Assembly (NCBI GenBank): GCA_027023425.1
Contig: JALVVL010000041.1
Location: 8,336-72,335 of the forward strand
Length of the DNA: 64,000 nucleotides
From: Anaerolineales bacterium
GTDB lineage: Bacteria > Chloroflexota > Anaerolineae > Anaerolineales > DRMV01
Reading direction: 5' to 3'
Position numbers and translations under genes: made by a program. A model generated the notes under the pieces. That model made no database searches. It worked only from the letters and a program-made list of their open reading frames with translations, and was not told where the DNA came from. This document shows, piece by piece, positions 47,239 to 55,137 of this stretch; position 1 is the first letter of the stretch; each line of letters starts with the position of its first letter.

Positions 47239-48603
47239 GTGAAGCGAGTGTTTCCCTTCACCCTTGGGGTGTTGGTTTTGCTGGTGCTCGTCGGCGCAGT
47301 GGTGGCCTATGAGCAGGCGGCGCGCGTCACCGCCGTTTTCCCGGCCGATGGCGCTGCCGTGGCAACCGGCAGCGTGGAAATACGCATTACCTTTTCGCAC
47401 CCCCTCACGGTGCAAGACGTGCAAAAACGGGTGCGCTTTTCGCCCAACGTTGGGGGAAAGTGGCGCGTGGAAGGGAAAACTGCCGTCTTCACGCCGAACA
47501 TGCCTTGGCGGGGAGGCCAGACGGTCACGGTGGAGGTCGCGCCGCCGCGCGGCATCGCCAATCTCCCTTTGGGTGCCGTTCGCCGATGGCAGTTCCACAT
47601 TGCTGGCACGCGACTTGCCTACATTTCCCCCTCGGTTGGCATAGGCAACATTTTTACCATTGACCCCCAAACCGGCAAAATCGCCATGCTCACCCATTCC
47701 AACAGGGTGCTTGACTTCGCCTCCGGCTTCGGCGGGCGATATGTGTACTTTAGCCAGCAAAATTTTCAGCATGGCTCGGATATTTGGCGGATTGACCGCC
47801 TGCAAAGCGGTGAAAAGTCGTTGAAACGCCTGCTCGTTTGCGGTGACCAACAGTGCACCTCCCCCACCCCAGACCCTACCGGCACTTACTTGGCGTACCT
47901 GCGGAACGACGGGTTCCAGCAGGGCACGCGTGTCCATGTTTTCAACCTCAACACGGGGCAGGATGTGGCGCTTTCTTCGGAAAACGGCACGAGTATCCTT
48001 CCAAAATGGTCTTCGCAGGGGCAATTGGCCTACTACGATGAGGGGCGGCGCGGCTATGTGATTTGGCAACCCGACAAGGGCGAAATTCAGTTTTTGGCGA
48101 ACGATACTGGCGAGGCCGATGCGTGGTCGCCAGATGGGCATGCGCTTTTGATGGTTGCCATGTTCCTTGAAGGAGGAGGCTCCGAGCAATCCCCCGCAGA
48201 TGCCCCTTACCTCTCGGCGCATTTGTGGCTTTACAGGCTTTCCCCAACGCTTCGGCGGATTGACCTTACCCGTGACCCAAATTTGGAGGACGGCACTCCC
48301 TCATTTTCACCGGATGGGAGTTGGATTGCTTTTGGGCGCAAATACCTTGACCCCCAACGTTGGACTCTGGGTAGGCAGTTTTGGCTTATAAAGCCGGACG
48401 GCAGTGACGCCCGCCAGATCACCAACGAGCCCAATTACAACCATTTGGATTTTGCTTGGCGTCCCGATTCTCAAGCGGTTGCTTACCAGCGTACAAACAT
48501 GAGTTTGCTCACCGAACCGCCGGAGATTTGGCTTTACGACATGAAGACGGGCGAGAGCCGTTTGTTGGTGAAAGACGGCGTGATGCCGCGCTGGTTGCCC
48601 TGA
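47239..48603 (+). CDS. Exported TolB-like beta-propeller protein with Ig-like domain
   Basis: This 454-aa protein starts with a membrane segment (FTLGVLVLLVLVGAVVAY) and lies outside the cytoplasmic membrane by inference. Residues about 30-120 form a bacterial Ig-like (Big_5 type) domain (VTAVFPADGAAVATGSVEIR, ITFSHPLTVQDVQKRVRFSP). The rest consists of WD40/TolB-like repeats such as SPTPDPTGTYLAYLRNDG, DAWSPDGHALLMVA, PSFSPDGSWIAFGRKY, and DFAWRPDSQAVAYQR. The start is GTG, 9 bases after the YbaK stop with AGGAGA nearby. No enzymatic function is suggested. Such proteins often bind cell-surface partners. Confidence 0.82.
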   Translation: MKRVFPFTLGVLVLLVLVGAVVAYEQAARVTAVFPADGAAVATGSVEIRITFSHPLTVQDVQKRVRFSPNVGGKWRVEGKTAVFTPNMPWRGGQTVTVEVAPPRGIANLPLGAVRRWQFHIAGTRLAYISPSVGIGNIFTIDPQTGKIAMLTHSNRVLDFASGFGGRYVYFSQQNFQHGSDIWRIDRLQSGEKSLKRLLVCGDQQCTSPTPDPTGTYLAYLRNDGFQQGTRVHVFNLNTGQDVALSSENGTSILPKWSSQGQLAYYDEGRRGYVIWQPDKGEIQFLANDTGEADAWSPDGHALLMVAMFLEGGGSEQSPADAPYLSAHLWLYRLSPTLRRIDLTRDPNLEDGTPSFSPDGSWIAFGRKYLDPQRWTLGRQFWLIKPDGSDARQITNEPNYNHLDFAWRPDSQAVAYQRTNMSLLTEPPEIWLYDMKTGESRLLVKDGVMPRWLP

Positions 48604-48776
48604 GCGAGCCCTTTTTGGCGCTCGGCAGTCGTTTGAAGTAAGCGCGATTTCAACTGCTGCCGCTTGCGCCCGGGAACTACAAGTTGCGAAGCCCACCTGC
48701 GTGGACTTTTGCTTGCACTGCACCGAGGCGTTTGCCTTCGCTTACAAGATGGGCAGGTGGTTACATTTAAAACGAC
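48604..48776. repeat. Dispersed repeat, second copy of the TTTCAACTGC family
   Basis: No gene is present. ATTTCAACTGCTGCCGCTTG, CCCACCTGCGTGGACTTTTG and CTTACAAGATGGGCAGGTGG match, with changes, the segment at 21340-21475 (TTTCAACTGCCGTCGCTTGC, CCACCTGCGTGGACTTCTG, CTTACAGGGTGGGTGGGCGG). Confidence 0.65.
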
Positions 48777-48801
48777 AATGCCCGCTTTGGGGCGGGCATT
48801 T
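48777..48801 (-). terminator. Terminator of tRNA-Ser
   Basis: On the minus strand AATGCCCGC, loop CCCAAA and GCGGGCATT are followed by GTCGTTTT. It lies just downstream of tRNA-Ser. Confidence 0.7.
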
Positions 48802-48803
48802 GG

Positions 48804-48895
48804 CGGAGAGGGTGGGATTCGAACCCACGGAGCCCCTTGTGAGGGCTCACCCGCTCTCCAGGCGGGCGCGTTAGGCCAGACTACGCTACCTCTCC
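48804..48895 (-). tRNA. tRNA-Ser (anticodon GGA)
   Basis: On the minus strand GGAGAGG pairs with CCTCTCC, with G as discriminator. The anticodon loop is CTGGAGA, and a long variable arm (GAGCCCTCACAAGGGGCTC) makes it 92 nt. Confidence 0.95.
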
Positions 48896-48981
48896 GTCTG
48901 ACCGCACCGATTATACCACAATCGGAGTTTGCATTGAACGGTACCCAAGTTCGGCCTGCATATTTGCCTTCTCGGGAGAAA

Positions 48982-49758
48982 ATGAGCGTTTTCTCCGCAG
49001 CGCTTGTGATGGCGTTGCTGGAAGGGCGAATGGTGCGTCTGCCGCCTTTGGAATGGCGGTCTGTCGTTTTGGGGTTGGACTTACATTTTCGTTGGAGTAT
49101 CGCGGGTGTGTTAGCCTTGCTCATAGCCGCCCTGACAGCGGCAGGCACAGATTGGGTGATGCGCGACCATCCTTCGCTCAAAGGCCGTTCAACGTTCACC
49201 CATTGGATTTTGCCTGCCCTTACCGCTTGGGTGCTTGAGATATTGCTTCAGCATCTGCCGCTGGGCTTTTTGTGGTGGGCGGTGTTGTTTGCAGGCCTCG
49301 CTCTGTGGTTTTTGGTAATTCTGGCGGAATACATTGTGATTGACAGCGCCGACTTGCGTTACCCGATTGCCGCGGCGGGTTTGAATGGCTTGGGCTTTTT
49401 GATGTTTTTCTTGATGGCTGTGGGCGTGCGTTCCGTGCCGTGGCGTTTGTTTTTTGCCGCGCCTGCCCTCGGCCTTGTGGCGGGGTTTGTGGCGTTGCGG
49501 GCTTTCCATTTGCGCTTTAGCGGCGCTTGGTTGCCGGTGGAATCCGCTTTTGTGACCGCTATAGCCCTTCAAATCGCTGCGGCTTTCTATTTTATTGTGC
49601 CCTCGCCGGTGGCTTTTGGCGTTGTGCTGGCCGGGGCTTCCTATGCTTCTACCGTTTATCTCGGCAATGTTTTGGAAGAGCAAGTCTTCCCTCAAAGTGT
49701 GGTTGAGCCGTTGATTGTTGTAGTTTCTGTATTGTTGTTGCTGCCGTGGGCGTGGTGA
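48982..49758 (+). CDS. Polytopic membrane protein, DUF5656-like
   Basis: This 258-aa protein is highly hydrophobic, with about seven predicted helices (for example SIAGVLALLIAALTAAG, GFLWWAVLFAGLALWFLVIL, GLNGLGFLMFFLMAVG, VVEPLIVVVSVLLLLPWAW). I think it belongs to a Chloroflexota membrane family (DUF5656), but I could not check this. I chose the ATG at 48982 with GGGAG 4 bases upstream; the open frame continues back through the tRNA-Ser gene and that part is not credible. It is coupled with the downstream JAMM gene by a GTGA overlap. Confidence 0.72.
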   Translation: MSVFSAALVMALLEGRMVRLPPLEWRSVVLGLDLHFRWSIAGVLALLIAALTAAGTDWVMRDHPSLKGRSTFTHWILPALTAWVLEILLQHLPLGFLWWAVLFAGLALWFLVILAEYIVIDSADLRYPIAAAGLNGLGFLMFFLMAVGVRSVPWRLFFAAPALGLVAGFVALRAFHLRFSGAWLPVESAFVTAIALQIAAAFYFIVPSPVAFGVVLAGASYASTVYLGNVLEEQVFPQSVVEPLIVVVSVLLLLPWAW

Positions 49759-50123
49759 AAATTTCTATTGCGCGCAAGCATTTAGAGGAAATGAGGGTGG
49801 ATGTTGCCGCACGCTATCCGGTGGAGGCATGTGGTTTGCTAGCGGGCGTGCGCGGCAAAAGCCTTGGGGTCTTCCCGCTGCGGAACGTGCTTGAAAGCCC
49901 GCATCGGTATCTTGCGGACGCGGAGGAGATGGCGCGCGCCTTGTGGGAAATCCACCGGCGGGGCTGGCAGGTGTTGGCCGTGTATCATAGCCATCCCCTT
50001 GGCGGCTTTCGCCTTTCGGCGGCCGATTTGCGTTTTGCCGAGCGGCAATTCATCCACTTGATTTGGGCGAAAAAGGCTGGGAAATGGAGCGTGCGAGGGT
50101 GGGTGGTTTACCCCGTTTCTTAA
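49755..50123 (+). CDS. JAMM/MPN+ domain metallopeptidase
   Basis: This 122-aa protein is a minimal JAB1/MPN/Mov34 zinc peptidase. The JAMM motif is complete: YPVEACGLLAG with the catalytic Glu, then YHSHPLGGFRLSAAD, which gives H-x-H, Ser and Asp. Members cleave ubiquitin-like proteins or remove C-terminal residues, for example from ThiS/MoaD-like sulfur carriers. I placed the start at GTG 49755, which overlaps the upstream stop; GTG 49746 is an alternative with three more residues. It is in an operon with a membrane protein. Its partner substrate is unknown; the MoaD-like protein at 17894 with an internal GG is one candidate. Confidence 0.85.
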   Translation: MKISIARKHLEEMRVDVAARYPVEACGLLAGVRGKSLGVFPLRNVLESPHRYLADAEEMARALWEIHRRGWQVLAVYHSHPLGGFRLSAADLRFAERQFIHLIWAKKAGKWSVRGWVVYPVS

Positions 50124-50210
50124 CAAATTTTTGGGTCGCTGGCTTATATGCCATTTGTCACCTGTTGGCAAGGGTTGGGCGAATAGGCTAAGGCGAGAGA
50201 GGGCGTTTTG

Positions 50211-50219
50211 TGGTAAAAT
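50211..50219 (+). promoter_or_regulatory. Extended -10 promoter of the nuo operon
   Basis: TGGTAAAAT has the TGN extension followed by TAAAAT. No -35 is visible at the expected place. Transcripts would start about 50226, ahead of two CRISPR-like repeats. Confidence 0.5.
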
Positions 50220-50257
50220 GCGCTCGGCGCGGTTGTGAAAACTGCCACAGCGACCAG

Positions 50258-50350
50258 CCATGTATCCCTTCCCGCGGGGAAGTGACGTTTTTGCGGTGGA
50301 CGCTTACCCGTGCCAATGACCCATGTATCCCTTCCCGCGGGGAAGTGACG
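50258..50350 (+). repeat. CRISPR-like repeat pair in the nuoA leader
   Basis: Two perfect 30-nt copies (50258-50287 and 50321-50350) start CCATGTATCCCTTCCCG and end GGGGAAGTGACG. They flank one 33-nt unique segment. The repeat contains the stem CTTCCC / GGGAAG. It differs completely from the type I-E repeat at 42356. Either this is a one-spacer orphan CRISPR or a duplicated regulatory hairpin. Confidence 0.6.
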
Positions 50351-50360
50351 AGGAGTCAAA

Positions 50361-50714
50361 ATGAACAATTGGCTGTACATCGCAATCTTTCTGTTTGTTG
50401 CTGTGTTGTTCCCTACAGCGTTGGTTGTGGTTGGGCTGTTGTTAGGCCCCAAGCGCCCCAACCCCATCAAGACCGACACCTACGAATGCGGCGTGCAAAC
50501 GTGGGGGGAAACGTGGGTGCAGTTCAAAATTCAGTACTACCTCTTTGCGTTAGTGTTTTTAGTATTTGACATTGAAGTTGCCTTCCTCTACCCGTGGGCG
50601 GTTGCTTACAAGGCGCTGCCGCTGTTTGCGGTGTTGGAGGGCGTGCTCTTCATTGTGTTGCTGACCGCCGCGCTGATTTACGCTTGGCGTAAGGGCGCAC
50701 TGGAGTGGTCGTAG
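50361..50714 (+). CDS. nuoA: NADH-quinone oxidoreductase subunit A
   Basis: This 117-aa membrane protein is the NuoA/ND3 subunit of respiratory complex I. It has three helices: N-terminal WLYIAIFLFVAVLFPTALVV, then after the conserved loop KTDTYECGVQTWGETWVQFK, the segments YYLFALVFLVFDIEVAFLYPW (with the conserved acidic D/E pair) and the final LFAVLEGVLFIVLLTAALIYAW. The ECG loop is diagnostic. GGAG lies 7 bases before the ATG, immediately after the second CRISPR-like repeat. Confidence 0.96.
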   Translation: MNNWLYIAIFLFVAVLFPTALVVVGLLLGPKRPNPIKTDTYECGVQTWGETWVQFKIQYYLFALVFLVFDIEVAFLYPWAVAYKALPLFAVLEGVLFIVLLTAALIYAWRKGALEWS

Positions 50715-50780
50715 AAGGCTAAGGGCAAGGTTTTGCCGCTTGGCCTTTTTTAATCCGGTTGGCGCGGAGGAGTGTGTTCT

Positions 50781-52007
50781 ATGGGTTTACTGAGCCATCC
50801 TATAACTTTGGTAGCGGACTGGCTGCGTAATTTATTCTTGGGGTGGGGCCTCTCACAGGGGCTTACCACCGTTTTGTTGTATCTAATTGCCGCCATTGTG
50901 GTTGCTTCATTGGCAAACGGATGGGTTATTTTCCTTATTTGGTTTGAGCGCAAAATTGTGGGGCGTATGCAAGACCGGATAGGCCCGAACCGCGTTGGGC
51001 CCTATGGTTTGCTACAGCCGTTTGCCGACCTCATCAAAATTATCACCAAAGAAATCATCTTCCCCGATAAGGCGGATAAGCCGCTGTACGTCATTGCTCC
51101 GCTGCTGATGGATGCGGCCATCATAGCGATTTGGGCGGTGATACCGCTTGTGCCGATGGTGGGGATGGATTTCAACGTTGCGGCGCTTTACACGATTGCG
51201 GTGGGCGCTTTTGCCACGTTAGGCATTATCCTCGCCGGCTGGTCTTCTAACAACAAGTTCGCGCTGGTCAGCGCCTTCCGCACGGTAGCGCAGATGATTT
51301 CTTACGAGGTGCCGACCGTGTTGGCGCTGTTGGTGCCGGTGCTTTTGGCAGGCACGATGAGCCTGCAGGGTATTGTTGAGGCTCAGCATGTTTGGTACAT
51401 CGTGCTTGCTCCTTTGGCGTTTTTGATTTATTTCATCGCTTCGGTTGCCGAGGTGGGACGCACCCCGTTTGACTTGCTGGAGGCCGAATCGGAAATCGTC
51501 GCTGGTTTCCACATTGAATACTCCGGCATGTTGTTCGCCACTTTCTACGTGGGCGACTTTTTGCACGCGTTCACGATTGGCATGTTGGGGGCGGTTTTGT
51601 TCTTGGGCGGCTGGCGCGGTCCGGGTGCGGAGGCTTACCCCATCCTTGGCTTGATTTACTTGTGGATTAAGGCGTTTGTGGTTTACTTCGTAGGCGTTTG
51701 GGTGCGCGGCACTCTTCCGCGCTTGCGGATTGACCAGATGATGAATTTTTGTTGGAAGTTCTTGACGCCGCTGGCGCTGATTTTGCTGGTTGAAGCGGCG
51801 GTGGTAGACCGGCTGTTGCTCGGCTTTACGCCTTGGGGGCGTGGGCTGGTGCACTTGGCTATCAACGTGTTCATCGGGGCGCTTGTGATAGCCTATGCCC
51901 GCGCTTACGATAACCGCCGCAAGCGCGAGCGCCCCTTGGCGGCAAAGCCGGGGCAGTATCCGGTGGCGCGCCCGCCTCAACCCGCGGCGGAAGCCCAATC
52001 TGATTGA
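50781..52007 (+). CDS. nuoH: NADH-quinone oxidoreductase subunit H
   Basis: This 408-aa protein is the NuoH/ND1 subunit near the quinone site. Conserved blocks are IWFERKIVGRMQDRIGPNRV, GPYGLLQPFADLIKIITKE, and VGRTPFDLLEAESEIVAGFH, and the helix VRGTLPRLRIDQMMNFCWKF. The C-terminal 40 residues are an extra polar tail (KRERPLAAKPGQYPVARPPQ). I chose the ATG at 50781 with GGAGGAG about 10 bases upstream. It follows nuoA directly: subunits B, C and D, which usually lie between them, are missing here. Confidence 0.97.
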   Translation: MGLLSHPITLVADWLRNLFLGWGLSQGLTTVLLYLIAAIVVASLANGWVIFLIWFERKIVGRMQDRIGPNRVGPYGLLQPFADLIKIITKEIIFPDKADKPLYVIAPLLMDAAIIAIWAVIPLVPMVGMDFNVAALYTIAVGAFATLGIILAGWSSNNKFALVSAFRTVAQMISYEVPTVLALLVPVLLAGTMSLQGIVEAQHVWYIVLAPLAFLIYFIASVAEVGRTPFDLLEAESEIVAGFHIEYSGMLFATFYVGDFLHAFTIGMLGAVLFLGGWRGPGAEAYPILGLIYLWIKAFVVYFVGVWVRGTLPRLRIDQMMNFCWKFLTPLALILLVEAAVVDRLLLGFTPWGRGLVHLAINVFIGALVIAYARAYDNRRKRERPLAAKPGQYPVARPPQPAAEAQSD

Positions 52008-52020
52008 TGGGAGCGGATGT

Positions 52021-52530
52021 ATGACGGCGATGCAGATTGTTTTCCTCATTACGGCTGTTGTTACCCTGTTTGCCGCTTTTAGGACGGTGACCACGCCGAA
52101 TTTGATACACGCCGCACTGTGGCTGATTTTGGCGCTCGCTGGCGTGGCTGTGTTTTACGCCTTGCTGAACGCCAATTTCTTTGCGGTGATTCAGGTGGTG
52201 GTTTACATTGGCGCAATTGCTATCCTGATGGTGTTTGCCATCATGCTCACCCGCCGCGAAATGCGCGACCGCGGCAAGCAGACCAGCGGCCGCTGGTGGT
52301 GGGCGGCAATTTTGGGCGCTGTCTTCTTCGCCGGCGTTACGTGGATGATTGAGGCTGTGGCTTTGCCCTCACAGCCCACGGCGGCGGTGCCCGCCAGCAG
52401 TATTGCCGACCTTGGCAAGGCGCTTGTCAACCCGAATGGCTATGTCATCCCCTTTGAAGTGGCTTCGGTGCTTTTGCTGGCCGCTTTGATTGGGGCTGTC
52501 TTTGTGGCTTGGACGCGCCACAATTCGTAG
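52021..52530 (+). CDS. nuoJ: NADH-quinone oxidoreductase subunit J
   Basis: This 169-aa protein is the NuoJ/ND6 subunit with five helices. TVTTPNLIHAALWLILALAG and FFAVIQVVVYIGAIAILMVF are the two conserved blocks, the latter containing the pi-bulge helix. The last helix is FEVASVLLLAALIGAVFVAW. The ATG at 52021 has GGGAGCGG 9 bases upstream; the open frame continues into nuoH out of phase. Subunit I, usually between H and J, is absent. Confidence 0.95.
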   Translation: MTAMQIVFLITAVVTLFAAFRTVTTPNLIHAALWLILALAGVAVFYALLNANFFAVIQVVVYIGAIAILMVFAIMLTRREMRDRGKQTSGRWWWAAILGAVFFAGVTWMIEAVALPSQPTAAVPASSIADLGKALVNPNGYVIPFEVASVLLLAALIGAVFVAWTRHNS

Positions 52531-52542
52531 GAGGCTGTTGCG

Positions 52543-52851
52543 ATGATTCCTCTCAATTGGTATTTGATTGTGGCGGCGGCTTTGTTTAGCATTGGCTTGT
52601 ACGGCGTGCTTTCACGCAAAAACGCGGTGGCAATTTTGATGGGCGTTGAACTTATGCTCAACGCCGTCAACATCAATTTGCTGACCTTTTGGCGCTACCG
52701 CGCTCCCACCACTACGGCTGGGATGGCTTTTTCGGTAATTGTGTTTGCCGTGGCGGCGGCTGAAGTGTCCGTCGGCCTGGCGCTGTTTATCGCCGTTTAT
52801 CGCCGCTTCAAGACCATCGTTACCGATGAAATTGATTTGATGAAGTGGTAA
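52543..52851 (+). CDS. nuoK: NADH-quinone oxidoreductase subunit K
   Basis: This 102-aa protein is the NuoK/ND4L subunit with three helices. LNWYLIVAAALFSIGLYGVL, then GVELMLNAVNINLLTFW with the conserved Glu, and FAVAAAEVSVGLALFIAVYR with the second Glu are diagnostic. GGAGG overlaps the nuoJ stop. Confidence 0.97.
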   Translation: MIPLNWYLIVAAALFSIGLYGVLSRKNAVAILMGVELMLNAVNINLLTFWRYRAPTTTAGMAFSVIVFAVAAAEVSVGLALFIAVYRRFKTIVTDEIDLMKW

Positions 52852-52910
52852 AGCCCGGATTCGGGCTTTTAGCCCATCGGGGCGTATCCTTGAGATGATG
52901 TGAGGACGCC

Positions 52911-55112
52911 ATGCCGACAACAACTTTGCTCTGGTTACTACCTGTATTTCCGTTGGTGGCTTTTGGGCTGATTGTGCTGTTTGCCAACCGCAATCGTGCC
53001 CTGAGTCATACCCTCGCTTTGGGGGCGGCTTTCCTTTCGTGGAGCGGGGCGATGGCGATTTTCGTCTGGGCGCTAAACGTCGGCCCGGAGGAACTCGCCA
53101 AGCACCCCGTCCATTCGGTGGTGAATTGGTTGCCCGTTGGCGACACTTTCTTGAAAATCGGTGTGATGTTAGACCCGCTGACCGCGGTGGTGCTGTTCTT
53201 CGTCGCGTGGACGATCTTCATGATCTTCCTCTACAGCATCGGCTACCACAACTACGGGCAACCTGAGGGCGACCACGACCAGCCCGGCCTTCCCCCGCAC
53301 GGCGCGACGGTGATTGACGAGCACGGCCACAAGCACAAGGTGCCGTCAATTGAGCCGATGTATTCGCGGTTCTTCGCCTATGTGGCGCTGTTTGCCTTCG
53401 GCATGTACACGCTTGTGGTTTCCGATAACCTGCTTACGCTGTTTGTGGGCTGGGAAATTATGGGCTTGTGCTCGTATTTGCTGATTGGCTTTTGGTTTGC
53501 CAAGCCGTCGGCGCGTGCGGCGGGCATCAAAGCCTTTATGACCACCCGTGTCGGCGATGTGTTCATGCTGTTGGGCATTGGTCTTCTTTACTTCGCCACC
53601 GGCACCCTTTCGTTTACCGACATTTTCAACCCTAAGGTGCTCCATGCGCTTGGCTCTGCGCCGAGCGGGGTTTTGGGGCTTTCGGTTGCCGGCTTGATAG
53701 GCATTTTGCTCTTCATCGGCACGGTTGGCAAATCGGCGCAGTGGCCGTTGCATGTATGGCTTCCTGATGCTATGGAAGGCCCGACGCCAGTTTCGGCAAT
53801 GATTCACGCCGCGACGATGGTTTCCGCGGGCGTGTACATGGTCATCCGCATGTTCCCGCTGTTGAAGGTGGGGACTGAAAACAGCGCCTTCTTCCCGCCC
53901 TTAGCGGTGATGGCGTTTATCGGCGCGTTCACCGCTCTCTTTGCGGCCACGATTGCCGTCGCACAAAACGACATCAAGCGCGTGCTCGCCTATTCCACCA
54001 TCTCCCAGTTGGGCTACATGGTGGCGGCGCTGGGCGCTGGCTCGTATGTGGCGGCAAGTTTCCACTTGGTTACGCACGCTTTCTTCAAGGCGCTGTTGTT
54101 CCTCGGCTCCGGTTCTGTCATCCACGGCATGGAGCACGGCGTGCTTCACACCGGTGAGCACCTTGACCCGCAGGATATGTTCAACATGGGTGGGCTCGCC
54201 AAAAAGATGCCGATTACCTTCTGGACTTTCGTGATCGGCGGTTTTGCGCTTTCGGGCTTTCCGGTGTTGACGGCTGGCTTCTGGTCTAAGGATGAAATCC
54301 TGAGTAGTTCGTTCTTCGGCGGGCATCCGGTTGTGTTTTGGACTTTGGCGATAGCGGCTCTGTTCACCGCTTTCTATACAATGCGGCAGATAACGCTCAC
54401 CTTCTTGGGCGAGCCGCGCACGCCCGCCGCCGAGCACGCTCAGGAAACGCCGTGGACGATGACCGTGCCGCTGATGGTGTTGGCTTTCTTTGCCCTCACT
54501 TTCGGTTGGACGGGCATCCCCGAGCACTTCCCGATTATCGGCGGCATTTTGCCCACTTGGTTCCAAGAATGGGTCGGTGCGACCTACAAGTTCATTCCGG
54601 GAATTTTTGAAGAGCATGTTGGGCACAGCCTGTTGCCGCTTTATACCTCGCTCACGGTTTCGTTGGGCGGTTTGTTCCTCGGTTGGTGGGTTTACAAAGA
54701 TATCAAGTCTTCAGACCCCGCTACCGACCCGTTGAAGAAATGGCTTGGCCCATTCCACACGCTGTTGCAGAACAAATACTACTTTGATGAAATTTACGAC
54801 CTCTTCCTCGTCAAGCCCGCTTACTGGTTTGCCGAGACTTTCACCTTCAAGTGGCTTGACCGCGGCATTATTGACGGCATTCTGCATTTTGCAGCGCGGG
54901 CAACTTACGATACCGGCCGCTTCTTGGCTTACGCTGTAGATTTGCCGATTGTCAGCGGCACGGGCGATCTGATAGGCAACATTGTGCGCACCTTTGGCCG
55001 TGCCTTCCGTGTGGTGCAAACCGGCAAGGTGCAGGATTACATGGTCGCTGTGATGACCTCCGTAGTGGCCTTCGGCGCGTTGGTGTACTACCTGCTGGTT
55101 GTCGTGCACTGA
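52911..55112 (+). CDS. nuoL: NADH-quinone oxidoreductase subunit L
   Basis: This 733-aa protein is the antiporter-like NuoL/ND5 subunit at the far end of the membrane arm. It includes GWEIMGLCSYLLIGFWF, the HxxxVSAMIHAATMV-like block (GPTPVSAMIHAATMVSAGVY) and QNDIKRVLAYSTISQLGYMV. The long C-terminal amphipathic helix HL and an anchoring helix account for the last 150 residues. A His-rich loop near residue 115 (HDQPGLPPHGATVIDEHGHK) is an uncommon insertion. It starts 59 bases after nuoK. Confidence 0.97.
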   Translation: MPTTTLLWLLPVFPLVAFGLIVLFANRNRALSHTLALGAAFLSWSGAMAIFVWALNVGPEELAKHPVHSVVNWLPVGDTFLKIGVMLDPLTAVVLFFVAWTIFMIFLYSIGYHNYGQPEGDHDQPGLPPHGATVIDEHGHKHKVPSIEPMYSRFFAYVALFAFGMYTLVVSDNLLTLFVGWEIMGLCSYLLIGFWFAKPSARAAGIKAFMTTRVGDVFMLLGIGLLYFATGTLSFTDIFNPKVLHALGSAPSGVLGLSVAGLIGILLFIGTVGKSAQWPLHVWLPDAMEGPTPVSAMIHAATMVSAGVYMVIRMFPLLKVGTENSAFFPPLAVMAFIGAFTALFAATIAVAQNDIKRVLAYSTISQLGYMVAALGAGSYVAASFHLVTHAFFKALLFLGSGSVIHGMEHGVLHTGEHLDPQDMFNMGGLAKKMPITFWTFVIGGFALSGFPVLTAGFWSKDEILSSSFFGGHPVVFWTLAIAALFTAFYTMRQITLTFLGEPRTPAAEHAQETPWTMTVPLMVLAFFALTFGWTGIPEHFPIIGGILPTWFQEWVGATYKFIPGIFEEHVGHSLLPLYTSLTVSLGGLFLGWWVYKDIKSSDPATDPLKKWLGPFHTLLQNKYYFDEIYDLFLVKPAYWFAETFTFKWLDRGIIDGILHFAARATYDTGRFLAYAVDLPIVSGTGDLIGNIVRTFGRAFRVVQTGKVQDYMVAVMTSVVAFGALVYYLLVVVH

Positions 55113-55137
55113 CTCCGGCACGGATAAGGAGTGGACT

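Noticed and set aside
48664-48981. Extension of the membrane protein through the tRNA-Ser gene
   Set aside because: The extension reads through the antisense strand of tRNA-Ser and has no hydrophobic or family character.
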